NCBI RefSeq assembly: GCF_014844035.1
Contig: NZ_CP062159.1
Coordinates: 4,154,001-4,218,000, forward strand
DNA length: 64,000 nt
DNA from: Flavobacterium sp. MDT1-60
GTDB taxonomy: Bacteria; Bacteroidota; Bacteroidia; Flavobacteriales; Flavobacteriaceae
Reading direction: 5' to 3'
Part shown: positions 36,212 to 44,400 of the stretch, in pieces
How the letters are laid out: each line of letters begins with the position of its first letter
Position numbering within the stretch: position 1 is the stretch's first letter
Made by a program: the position numbers and the translations under genes
The notes under the pieces: model-generated
Told to the model about the DNA's origin: nothing
Databases searched by the model: none
What the model saw: only the letters and a program-made list of their open reading frames with translations

Positions 36212-37036
36212 ATGCGTAAAAAATATATTCTGATTGTTCTTTTTTCTATCTGCTTTCTGGGATTTTCACAAGCTAAAAAAACAAGTTCAAAATTTAAAGT
36301 CATTGCTTTTTATACTGCAAAAAATGATCAGGCACACATCAGTTTTGTACACGAAGCCAATAAATGGTTTCCAAAAATTGCCGAAGAAAATTATTTTGAA
36401 TACGATTCAACGAGCAATTGGGACAATCTGAATGCTAAGTTTTTGGCGCAATATAAAGTGGTGGTGTTTTTAGACACAAGACCAGAAACTCCTGGTCAGC
36501 GTGAAGCTTTTCAAAAATATATGGAAAACGGCGGCGCTTTTATTGGATTTCATTTTTCGGCCTTTGCTTTAAATGATTCTTCTTATCCGCAAAACTGGGA
36601 TTGGTATCATAATACTTTCTTAGGTTCCGGCGAATACGGAAGCAATACCTGGCGACCAACATCGGCTGTTTTAAGAGTTGAAAATCAGGACCCGATAACA
36701 AAAGGACTTCCTAAAACTTTTTCGTCACAGCCTAACGAATGGTACCGATGGAGCAACGATTTGACAAAAAATCCAGACATCAAAATTCTACTGGCAATTG
36801 ACGAAAGCAGTTTTCCGCTCGGTACCGGGCCAAAAACTCATGAAATTTGGCACAGCGGTTATTATCCAGTCGTTTGGACAAATAAAAAGTATAAAATGCT
36901 TTATGTAAACATGGGGCATAATGATATTGATTACGAACACGGAACGAATAAAACGCTTTCAAATACTTTTGAAAATGAGAATCAAAATAAATTAATCCTG
37001 AATGCCTTACAATTATTCGGAAATTCAAAAAAATAA
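36212..37036 (+). CDS. ThuA-domain protein, exported
   Basis: 274 residues. Signal peptide (KKYILIVLFSICFLGFSQA), then a ThuA/glutamine-amidotransferase-like fold: FKVIAFYTAKNDQAHISF, GGAFIGFHFSAFAL and the end HNDIDYEHGTNKTLSNTF. ThuA proteins are linked to trehalose or other sugar use; many Bacteroidota versions are of unknown function. The gap to the sulfurtransferase gene is 11 bp, so an operon is likely. Confidence 0.85.
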   Translation: MRKKYILIVLFSICFLGFSQAKKTSSKFKVIAFYTAKNDQAHISFVHEANKWFPKIAEENYFEYDSTSNWDNLNAKFLAQYKVVVFLDTRPETPGQREAFQKYMENGGAFIGFHFSAFALNDSSYPQNWDWYHNTFLGSGEYGSNTWRPTSAVLRVENQDPITKGLPKTFSSQPNEWYRWSNDLTKNPDIKILLAIDESSFPLGTGPKTHEIWHSGYYPVVWTNKKYKMLYVNMGHNDIDYEHGTNKTLSNTFENENQNKLILNALQLFGNSKK

Positions 37037-37047
37037 ATGATTTCAAA

Positions 37048-37902
37048 ATGTCACACAAACTTTCTCCTATTATAAATCCCGAAGGTTTATTGCAATTAAA
37101 AGATTCATCAGAAATTGTTTTAATCGATGCCAGAGCCGGGGCCAATGCCGAAGAAAACTATAAAAAGGAACATTTAAAAGATGCTCGTTACGTCGATTTA
37201 AATAGGGATTTAGCAACTGTCGAAAAAGATCCTGCAAATGGCGGCAGACATCCGTTGCCTTCTTTAGAAAAATTCTCCGAAGTACTTTCTAAACTCGGAA
37301 TTTCTCCAAAAAGTCACGTCATTATTTATGATGACAAAAACGGCTCAAACGCCGCAGCAAGATTCTGGTGGATGCTAAGATCAATTGGTCATGAAAAAGT
37401 TCAGGTTTTAAATGGTGGTTTGCAGGAAGCAATAAAAGCTGGTTTTCCTTTAAGTTCAGAAATGGAAGATTTCACTCCAACTGATTATAAAGTTTCAAAT
37501 TGGAAATTGGCTGTAGCGGATATTGAAGAAGTCGAAAAAGCACGAAATAATAGCGAAAACATAGTAATTGATGTTAGAGACAAGAATCGTTTTGATGGCC
37601 TCACAGAGCCGCTGGATTTGATTGCCGGACATATTCCTGGCGCTATCAATGTTCCGTTTAGTGAAAATTTAAATGAAGATGGATTTTATAAAACCGCTGA
37701 AGATTTAAATAAAAAATACACTACCCTTTTAGGCGATACAAAACCTGAGAATGTAATTATCCATTGTGGTTCAGGTGTTACAGCCTGCCATACTTTATTG
37801 GCAATAGATTATGCCGGAATTGAAATTCCGAAACTTTATGTGGGGTCCTGGAGCGAATGGTCGAGAAACGATCGAGAAATGTTTACAAAAGAAACAGAAT
37901 AA
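37048..37902 (+). CDS. Two-domain sulfurtransferase (3-mercaptopyruvate/thiosulfate type)
   Basis: 284 residues, two rhodanese domains. The first has Asp95 in IIYDDKNGSNAAR where the Cys would be, as is normal for the structural domain. The second has the active loop HCGSGVTAC with Cys240; CGSGVTA is the loop of mercaptopyruvate sulfurtransferases. Length matches SseA-like enzymes. It transfers sulfane sulfur to thiols or cyanide in the cytoplasm. Located between the ThuA and ABC ATPase genes. Confidence 0.9.
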   Translation: MSHKLSPIINPEGLLQLKDSSEIVLIDARAGANAEENYKKEHLKDARYVDLNRDLATVEKDPANGGRHPLPSLEKFSEVLSKLGISPKSHVIIYDDKNGSNAAARFWWMLRSIGHEKVQVLNGGLQEAIKAGFPLSSEMEDFTPTDYKVSNWKLAVADIEEVEKARNNSENIVIDVRDKNRFDGLTEPLDLIAGHIPGAINVPFSENLNEDGFYKTAEDLNKKYTTLLGDTKPENVIIHCGSGVTACHTLLAIDYAGIEIPKLYVGSWSEWSRNDREMFTKETE

Positions 37903-37921
37903 TTATTTTTAAAATACAGAA

Positions 37922-39166
37922 ATGCAACATTGGGATATACTTTTATCAAACTTAGTAAATAAAAAAGCTTTTATAGATCTACTACTTTCCGGCAACGCCA
38001 AAGGAGAATTAGCCGTTTTTAACAACCAAAAAGGAATTCTGTTTTCAGACATTGCAATTGAGAAATTCATCGAAAAAGAATATCAATACGATTCGGTAGA
38101 AGCTTCTCCGGAATCACACAGACAACTTCGAACTTTTTCATCGGGCGAACGTAAAAAAGAATTTTTAAAATACTGTATCAATCAAAAACCCGATTTTATC
38201 ATTTTTGACAATCCTTTTGATCATTTAGACCAGGCTTCAAGAGTAATCTTAGCAGAATCTCTAAAGGACTTAGCAAATATTATTGCTATTATTCAAATCG
38301 TAAACCGTGTTGTTGATATTCTTCCTTTTGTTCCAAACAAAGCGCAGATCAAAGACAATTCGTTTGATTTACATCCAATTTCAAAAGTAGAAGATCATCA
38401 TTTTAAAACTTTAAATACAGCCGCAATTCCAAAAGCGATTGAACCGCATACTTTCCAGGAAAGTGTATTAATTAAAATGGAAAATGTCTCAGTAAGTTAC
38501 GATGACAGAAAAATCATAGACAACATTTCATGGACAATCAAACAAGGAGAATTCTGGCAATTGATCGGTCCAAATGGTTCAGGGAAAAGCACTATTTTAT
38601 CTTTGATAACAGGAGATAATCCAAAAGGATTTGGTCAGGATTTATATTTATTCGGAAGAAAAAAAGGAACCGGAGAAAGCGTTTGGGACATCAAAAAGCA
38701 AATCGGAATCTTCACCACTTCCATGACCGATTTATTTCAAAAAGGACATACTTTAGAAGAAATGATTCTTTCCGGATTCTTCGACTCGATAGGACTTTAT
38801 ATAGAACCAACCACGCACCAAAAACAAATCGTTTCGCAATGGCTTGAAGTAATCGAGATGACGCATTTAAGAAAAAAACGTTTTATAGATCTTTCCATCG
38901 GCCAACAAAGAGTTGGATTGATTGTTCGTGCCGTTTTAAAACATCCGCCATTATTAATTTTAGATGAACCAGTAGAAGGTTTAGACGACGAAAATGTAGA
39001 TATGGTAATTCAGCTTATCAATACCATAAAACAAGAAACGAATGTGAGTATTTTATATGTTTCGCACCGAATAGAATCCGGCCTCGCTCCTACTTCGGTT
39101 TTTGAATTATTGCCAGCATCTACTGGGTCAATCGGCAAAATAAAATACCATTCGGAACTGAACTAA
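37922..39166 (+). CDS. Tandem ABC ATPase with degenerate first half (ModF/PhrA-like)
   Basis: 414 residues, soluble. The second half is complete: Walker A IGPNGSGKST near 218, signature LSIGQQRVGL and Walker B LLILDEPVEGLDD, then the switch His in YVSHRIESG. The first half keeps a signature-like TFSSGERKKE and FIIFDNPFDHLDQA but has no Walker A (SGNAKGELAVF instead), so it should not bind ATP normally. Resembles ModF-type photorepair ATPases. No membrane partner is adjacent. It ends 9 bp before the next gene. Confidence 0.8.
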   Translation: MQHWDILLSNLVNKKAFIDLLLSGNAKGELAVFNNQKGILFSDIAIEKFIEKEYQYDSVEASPESHRQLRTFSSGERKKEFLKYCINQKPDFIIFDNPFDHLDQASRVILAESLKDLANIIAIIQIVNRVVDILPFVPNKAQIKDNSFDLHPISKVEDHHFKTLNTAAIPKAIEPHTFQESVLIKMENVSVSYDDRKIIDNISWTIKQGEFWQLIGPNGSGKSTILSLITGDNPKGFGQDLYLFGRKKGTGESVWDIKKQIGIFTTSMTDLFQKGHTLEEMILSGFFDSIGLYIEPTTHQKQIVSQWLEVIEMTHLRKKRFIDLSIGQQRVGLIVRAVLKHPPLLILDEPVEGLDDENVDMVIQLINTIKQETNVSILYVSHRIESGLAPTSVFELLPASTGSIGKIKYHSELN

Positions 39167-39175
39167 AAACCAAAA

Positions 39176-39790
39176 ATGAAAATCAAATCAATAGCTGTTT
39201 TAATAATAGCATTAATAACAATTTCGTGTTCCACCACAATTTCGACAGCAAATAAAGAATACAAAATAACCAAAGTTTCTAAGTTCAAATCAGATTGGAA
39301 TTTTAATTCAAAGGAATGGTTGCTGCAAAAAGACACCTTAATTGGAAATGGAGGTCCAATGCATTGGGGAGTTATAGAATCTAAAAAGCAGCTTCCTAAA
39401 AATTATGAAATCGATTTTAAAGTAAACATCACCAAAGAATCTTTATTTGAGGTAATGTTAAACATAGATAAAGAAAAATACATCAGAACTTATCTGTATC
39501 AAATTGATCAAAATATCGTGATTGGAAAAGGTGTTTACAATAAAAACAGTGATGAATATGGTAAACATGGTGGCCCAACTTTATTCAAAAAACCAATCAA
39601 GTTAGAAAATAACAAATGGTACTCTGTGAAAATTAGAGTTGCTAATAATCAACTGTACTTTTCAGTCAATAACGAAACTTTCCTGGAATGTTCTATTGAA
39701 AAAAGTAATCTAAGCGAACAAGGAAAGTTAGGTTTCCTCACCAACGGCGAAGCCAAAATAATGGATTTGACCATTAAAAAAATTCAGTAA
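39176..39790 (+). CDS. Lipoprotein with jelly-roll (DUF1080-like) domain
   Basis: 204 residues. Lipobox in ALITISCSTTIST (Cys near residue 18), so anchored in a membrane. The mature part is beta-rich with the feel of a DUF1080/LamG-type sandwich: YEIDFKVNITKESLFEVML, KPIKLENNKWYSVKIRV, LYFSVNNETFLECSI, GKLGFLTNGEAKIMDLTI. A carbohydrate-binding role is possible but unproven. Fourth member of a same-strand series. Confidence 0.6.
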   Translation: MKIKSIAVLIIALITISCSTTISTANKEYKITKVSKFKSDWNFNSKEWLLQKDTLIGNGGPMHWGVIESKKQLPKNYEIDFKVNITKESLFEVMLNIDKEKYIRTYLYQIDQNIVIGKGVYNKNSDEYGKHGGPTLFKKPIKLENNKWYSVKIRVANNQLYFSVNNETFLECSIEKSNLSEQGKLGFLTNGEAKIMDLTIKKIQ

Positions 39791-39820
39791 ACAGTAATAT
39801 GAATCTACTGAACTAAGTTA

Positions 39821-39881
39821 AAACACAAATTCCACTAATTTACAAGAAATTAATCTGTGTAAATTAGTGGAATTCGTGTTT
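39821..39881. repeat. Inverted repeat in the gap before rluD
   Basis: 24-bp arms at 39821-39844 and 39858-39881 (AAACACAAATTCCACTAATT... and complement) with one mismatch and a 13-base loop. Can act as a terminator-like structure between convergent genes, but its sequence belongs to the ATTCGTGT-type repeats of this window. Confidence 0.75.
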
Positions 39882-39921
39882 ATAAAAAATTATCTAATTT
39901 TTTAATTGACAAATTATCTAA

Positions 39922-40965
39922 TTAATTCTCCTCATCTTCAATATTATGCGTCTTTCCATAGTTACGCCATTTCTCAATACAATCCTGAAAATCCTGAGGC
40001 AATTCTGTATCAAAACGCATCATTTCGCCTGTGTTTGGATGCACAAAACCAAGTGTTTTGGCATGCAGCGCCTGACGTGGCAATGCTTTAAAACAATTCT
40101 CTATAAACTGTTTGTATTTGGTAAACGTAGTTCCTTTCAAAATCAAATGACCTCCGTAACGTTCGTCATTAAACAACGGATGCCCAATATGCTTCATGTG
40201 CGCACGAATCTGGTGTGTTCTTCCTGTTTCTAATTTACAGGAAATCAAAGTTACATATCCAAAACGCTCCAAAACTTTATAATGTGTAATTGCTGGTTTT
40301 CCTATTTCAGGATCAGCAAAAACAGCCATTTGCATGCGGTCTTTTAAGTGTCTGGCAAGGTTTCCTTCAATAGTTCCTTCTTCTTCAACTACATTCCCCC
40401 AAACAAGAGCAATATATTCACGTTCAGACGTTTTAGCTTCAAATTGTTTCGCTAAATGTGTCATGGCTGCTTCGGTTTTAGCTACAACCAAAAGTCCGGA
40501 CGTATCTTTATCAATTCGGTGTACCAATCCCGGACGCTCACTGCTGTTCATTGGCAAATTATCAAAATGATGTGCCAAAGCATTTACCAGGGTTCCGGTG
40601 TAATTTCCGTGACCCGGATGTACCACCATACCCGGTTCTTTGTTAATCAATAAAAGCGCATCATCTTCATACACAATATTCAACGGAAGATCTTCCGGCA
40701 GAATATGGTTTTCAAACGGCGGATGTGATAACATAACCGTCACAACATCAAACGGTTTTACTTTATAATTTGATTTTACCGGAATATCATTTACAAAAAT
40801 ATTTCCTTCAGTTGCGGCATTCTGAATCTTATTTCGAGTCGCATTCTGAATCAAATTCATTAAATATTTGTCAATACGCAAAAACGCCTGACCTTTAGGG
40901 ACTTCAAATCTGAAATGTTCGAATAATTCGTCTTCCAGATCTAAATTTTCAATAGTATTATTCAT
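39922..40965 (-). CDS. rluD: Ribosomal large-subunit pseudouridine synthase, RluD type
   Basis: 347 residues. N-terminal S4 domain (about 25-85: FLRIDKYLMNLIQNATRNKI) and the RluA-family catalytic core with PGLVHRIDKDTSGLLVVAK near 145-163, Asp152 being the nucleophile. It should modify uridines of 23S rRNA helix 69. The start overlaps the end of the PASTA gene by 8 bp, so they are translationally coupled. This rluD-PASTA-ddl order is common in flavobacteria. Confidence 0.9.
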   Translation of the reverse strand: MNNTIENLDLEDELFEHFRFEVPKGQAFLRIDKYLMNLIQNATRNKIQNAATEGNIFVNDIPVKSNYKVKPFDVVTVMLSHPPFENHILPEDLPLNIVYEDDALLLINKEPGMVVHPGHGNYTGTLVNALAHHFDNLPMNSSERPGLVHRIDKDTSGLLVVAKTEAAMTHLAKQFEAKTSEREYIALVWGNVVEEEGTIEGNLARHLKDRMQMAVFADPEIGKPAITHYKVLERFGYVTLISCKLETGRTHQIRAHMKHIGHPLFNDERYGGHLILKGTTFTKYKQFIENCFKALPRQALHAKTLGFVHPNTGEMMRFDTELPQDFQDCIEKWRNYGKTHNIEDEEN

Positions 40966-41578
40966 CTTTTGGGGTTTCTGTCTCCGGCACAGCTAAACTA
41001 TCTGTTGCCTGACTATCATCTACATACGTTGCTTTTCCATCTCCTAAAACCAGGTCGATTTTAGAAGCTTTCAGCACACGATCTCCTACTTTTAAGTTTC
41101 TTCCTTTATAACGCATCTCCAAAACCATATCTTTTCCAAGGTTCGGAATATAAGTAATTGTTCCTGCTTCAAGACCTAAAGCCTTCAATGTTGGAACCGC
41201 TTCACGATACGTTTTCTCAATTAAATCAGGGATTTTAACCGATGAAAATCCTGAAGAATTAATTTTAATATATATTTTTCTTCCCACTTTTACTTTCGTT
41301 CCCGGCAACGGATCTTGCTCAACAACACTGTATTTTGGGAATTGACTTCTATAATCAACACTATCCAAAAGCACGTAATCTAAGTCTAAATCATCCAATT
41401 TCTCCTCGACTTGTTCTTCAGTTAATTTTGCTAAATTCGGTACCTCAATTTCATGTCCGTGATCAGTCGTAAAAGTCAACCAATGCATAAACAAATAACC
41501 TAAAACAGCAATAATAGCAAACGCTATTAAAATTTGCACGAAAAAAACCCGGCTTGTTAAATACTGACGTAAACTCAT
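40958..41578 (-). CDS. PASTA-domain membrane protein
   Basis: 206 residues from ATG 41578 (a longer frame to 41650 is less likely). One N-terminal membrane segment (VFFVQILIAFAIIAVLGYLF), then PASTA repeats outside: VPNLAKLTEEQVEEKLDDLD, DPLPGTKVKVGRKIYIKIN, IPDLIEKTYREAVPTLKALG. No kinase domain, as usual in Bacteroidota. Likely periplasmic, binding peptidoglycan; fits its place beside ddl. Confidence 0.85.
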   Translation of the reverse strand: MSLRQYLTSRVFFVQILIAFAIIAVLGYLFMHWLTFTTDHGHEIEVPNLAKLTEEQVEEKLDDLDLDYVLLDSVDYRSQFPKYSVVEQDPLPGTKVKVGRKIYIKINSSGFSSVKIPDLIEKTYREAVPTLKALGLEAGTITYIPNLGKDMVLEMRYKGRNLKVGDRVLKASKIDLVLGDGKATYVDDSQATDSLAVPETETPKDE

Positions 41579-41692
41579 AAATTTATTTTTATTAGTCGCA
41601 AAGATAAAGCTATTTCGTTTCAAAAAAAATGATAATTTTGTTTTAGACAAGAAAGTATCAAATTGGCATCCCTATTGAAAACGTAGATTTTT

Positions 41693-41723
41693 GGAATTTG
41701 GAATTTCTAAATTTGGAATTTCA
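41693..41723. repeat. TTGGAATTTGGAATTT tandem motif
   Basis: Three GGAATTT units. The same wording occurs at 54770-54800, again in a gap. Confidence 0.55.
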
Positions 41724-41724
41724 A

Positions 41725-41830
41725 TTATAAGGAGCTATTTCCCGCTTTCGGCTATATCTTTTTATAGGCGAAAAATCGCCTCAAAAAAGGATACCGCCTC
41801 TATCGGGGCTAGGGCACTCAGTTTCAAAAG
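41725..41830. repeat. Intergenic palindromic repeat, family A copy 2
   Basis: Same flanks as 23194-23297 (TTATAAGGAGCTATTTCC, CTATATCTTTT, AAAGGATACCG, GGGGCTAGGGCAC) but the inner hairpin is AGGCGA-AAAA-TCGCCT instead of the other copy's TGTCCGCC stem. Confidence 0.75.
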
Positions 41831-41910
41831 CACATTTCGATTAAACGATTTAACAAATCAACGATTAAACAATTAAACAACATTTCGATTAAACAAATAA
41901 ACAGTAAAAC

Positions 41911-42882
41911 ATGAAAAATATTGCCATTATCATGGGCGGGTATTCAAGCGAATATAAAATCTCTCTTATCAGCGGAAACGTCGTTCATCAATATCTTGAC
42001 AAAACAAAATACAACGGATTCCGCATTCATATTTTTAAGGAAAAATGGGTTTATGTAGACGAAAACAATGCTGAATATGCTATTGATAAAAATGATTTTT
42101 CTGTAACTGTAAACGATCAAAAAATCACTTTTGACTGTGTTTTCAACGCAATCCACGGAACTCCGGGCGAAGATGGATTAATGCAGGCGTATTTTGAATT
42201 GTTAGGAATTCCGCAATCCTCTTGCGATTATTACCAATCGGCATTGACATTCAATAAACGTGATTTATTATCGGTTTTAAAACCATACGGAATCAAAACC
42301 GCAATCTCCTATTACCTAAACAAAGGTGATGCAATCAATACCGCAGAAATCGTTAAAAAAGTTGGTTTACCATGTTTCGTAAAACCAAATAAAGCCGGTT
42401 CAAGTTTCGGAATTTCAAAAGTAAAATCAGAGGCTGAATTACCAATCGCTATTGAAGTTGCCTACAAAGAAGACAACGAAATCATCATCGAAAGTTTCCT
42501 TGACGGAACTGAAGTTTCTGTCGGCGTAATCAATTACAAAGGCGAAATTAAAGTATTGCCAATCACAGAAATTGTTTCAGACAATGATTTCTTCGATTAC
42601 GAGGCGAAATACGAAGGAAAATCACAAGAAATTACACCAGCCAGAATCTCAGACGAATTAACACAGAAAGTTGGAGAAACTGCAAAACGTGCATACGAAG
42701 TCTTAAAAATGAAAGGCTTCTCAAGAAGCGAATTCATCATCGTAGACAACGAACCCTATATGCTTGAAATGAACACCATTCCAGGTTTAACAACCGAAAG
42801 TTTAATTCCGCAACAAGCCAAAGCAGCCGGAATTTCTCTGGAAGATTTGTTCACAAATGCAATCGAATTAGCTTTGGCGTAG
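41911..42882 (+). CDS. ddl: D-alanine--D-alanine ligase
   Basis: 323 residues with ATP-grasp fold. N-terminal MGGYSSEYKISLISG, then NAIHGTPGEDGLMQAYFEL, the Lys-containing PCFVKPNKAGSSFGISKVKS and C-terminal RSEFIIVDNEPYMLEMNTIP followed by GLT. Cytoplasmic; makes D-Ala-D-Ala for peptidoglycan. It follows a palindromic repeat and a run of GATTAAAC motifs (41840-41900). A hairpin terminator lies right behind it. Confidence 0.95.
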   Translation: MKNIAIIMGGYSSEYKISLISGNVVHQYLDKTKYNGFRIHIFKEKWVYVDENNAEYAIDKNDFSVTVNDQKITFDCVFNAIHGTPGEDGLMQAYFELLGIPQSSCDYYQSALTFNKRDLLSVLKPYGIKTAISYYLNKGDAINTAEIVKKVGLPCFVKPNKAGSSFGISKVKSEAELPIAIEVAYKEDNEIIIESFLDGTEVSVGVINYKGEIKVLPITEIVSDNDFFDYEAKYEGKSQEITPARISDELTQKVGETAKRAYEVLKMKGFSRSEFIIVDNEPYMLEMNTIPGLTTESLIPQQAKAAGISLEDLFTNAIELALA

Positions 42883-42892
42883 CCAAGATATT

Positions 42893-42930
42893 AAGGTTCT
42901 GAGATGATAAGATCTCAGAACCTTTTTTAC
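42893..42930 (+). terminator. Terminator of ddl
   Basis: Perfect 12-bp arms AAGGTTCTGAGA (42893-42904) and TCTCAGAACCTT (42913-42924) followed by TTTTT. An ATG at 42904 lies in this hairpin, so the next gene more likely starts at 42982. Confidence 0.9.
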
Positions 42931-42981
42931 ATAAAAACAATTTATCTGGTTTCTAAAAAAACCTTTGAACCTCAAAAAGAA

Positions 42982-43674
42982 ATGAAAGAAATCTTCGAAT
43001 GGAATAGATTATTTTACAATGATTTGCCGGCAAATTTTGCCTTAGAAGTTGTATTTCGTTCTACCGTTATGTTCATCATTTTATTGCTGACATTAAAATT
43101 AGCAGGAAAACGAGGTGTAAAACAATTGTCAATTTTCGAAACGGTAATTATCATCGCATTAGGTTCTGCAGCCGGTGATCCAATGTTTTATGAAGATGTC
43201 GGTATTGTACCTGCAGCAATTGTATTTTTAGTTATCATCATTCTTTATCGTTCTGTAACCTGGTTGACAGGAAAAAGCAAAAAATTTGAAGAATTTATTG
43301 AAGGCAAAACAGAATGTCTTATTCAGGATGGTAAATTTTCTATAGCCACTTTTAAAAAAGAAAGTCTAGCGCAGGACGAATTTTTCTCTGAACTTCGCAT
43401 AAAATCTATTGAACATTTAGGACAGATAAAACATGCTTTTATAGAAACCAGCGGAGAAATTAGCGTATTTTACTATGAAGATAAAGAGGTGAAATACGGT
43501 TTACCAATTCTACCGGGACTATTTAATGACAAAAGTAAAAACATTTTAAATGAAGGTGTGCACGCCTGCACTTTTTGCGGACATACTGAAGAACAAAAAC
43601 CCGGAACCGCAAAATGCAAAGTTTGCCAAAAAGACGAATGGGTTCCGGCAATCAAAACATTGAGAATAACCTAA
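42982..43674 (+). CDS. DUF421/YetF-like membrane protein with C-terminal zinc ribbon
   Basis: 230 residues from ATG 42982. Three membrane segments (about 25-45, 55-75, 80-100), then the YetF domain: LKLAGKRGVKQLSIFETVII and EFFSELRIKSIEHLGQIKHA. The last 35 residues carry CTFCGHTEEQK and CKVCQKDEW, two CxxC knuckles of a rubredoxin-like zinc ribbon that is an addition to the usual DUF421 protein. Function unknown. Confidence 0.85.
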   Translation: MKEIFEWNRLFYNDLPANFALEVVFRSTVMFIILLLTLKLAGKRGVKQLSIFETVIIIALGSAAGDPMFYEDVGIVPAAIVFLVIIILYRSVTWLTGKSKKFEEFIEGKTECLIQDGKFSIATFKKESLAQDEFFSELRIKSIEHLGQIKHAFIETSGEISVFYYEDKEVKYGLPILPGLFNDKSKNILNEGVHACTFCGHTEEQKPGTAKCKVCQKDEWVPAIKTLRIT

Positions 43675-43691
43675 AACAAATTCCAAAATTT

Positions 43692-43766
43692 ATCCCGAAG
43701 CATCGGGACCAAATTACAAAATAAAAAAGCCTTTGCGCCTTTGTGCCTTTGCAGCTTTGAACCTTA
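43692..43766. repeat. Small hairpin and CCTTTGNGCC-type repeats upstream of coaD
   Basis: TCCCGAAGCATCGGGA (43692-43707) forms a short hairpin, followed by repeated CCTTTG units (GCCTTTGCGCCTTTGTGCC) of the same kind as those at 48704-48867, 54820-54840 and 56200-56230. Confidence 0.5.
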
Positions 43767-43777
43767 AAAGAAAAAAA

Positions 43778-44236
43778 ATGCGAAAAGCCATATTCCCGGG
43801 ATCATTTGACCCAATCACACTCGGTCACGAAGATATTATCAAAAGAGGAATTTCTCTTTTTGACGAAATCGTAATTGCCATTGGTGTTAATGCCGAAAAA
43901 AAATACATGTTTTCACTTGAAGAAAGAAAACGTTTTATTGAAGAAACTTTCAAAGATGAACCTAAAATTTCGGTTATCACGTATGAAGGATTGACAATAG
44001 ATTTGGCACACAAGGAAAAAGCGCATTTCATATTAAGAGGTCTGCGCAACCCAGCCGATTTCGAATTCGAAAAAGCCATCGCACATACTAACAGACGACT
44101 TTCTAAAATTGAAACGGTATTTTTATTAACCGCAGCAAAAACTTCGTACATCAGTTCAAGTATAGTTCGAGATGTATTGCGAAATGGCGGTGAATATGAA
44201 ATGCTTGTTCCAGATGCCGTTAGGGTGCAGAAATAA
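43778..44236 (+). CDS. coaD: Phosphopantetheine adenylyltransferase
   Basis: 152 residues from ATG 43778 (an upstream start at 43733 would translate the repeat). The nucleotidyltransferase motif TLGH is at 14-17 in FPGSFDPITLGHEDII, ILRGLRNPADFEFE is the central helix, and SYISSSIVRDVLRNGG carries the second ISSS-type motif. It catalyses the penultimate step of coenzyme A synthesis. Confidence 0.95.
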   Translation: MRKAIFPGSFDPITLGHEDIIKRGISLFDEIVIAIGVNAEKKYMFSLEERKRFIEETFKDEPKISVITYEGLTIDLAHKEKAHFILRGLRNPADFEFEKAIAHTNRRLSKIETVFLLTAAKTSYISSSIVRDVLRNGGEYEMLVPDAVRVQK

Positions 44237-44400
44237 AAGAAATCGTGACCAGATTTTAAATATTTTTTTACACTAAAAATATTACAAAAAAAATTGGTTA
44301 GCAATATTATTATAGATACTTTCGCAAAAAAAACTGGACCACGAAAGAATTTATACAATCTCCTTTCCTTCCCAAAATTTTAAACCTACCATATTAAACT

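Noticed and set aside
42904-42981. Earlier ATG for the DUF421 gene
   Set aside because: The ATG is in the ddl terminator hairpin and the extra residues are not conserved in type.
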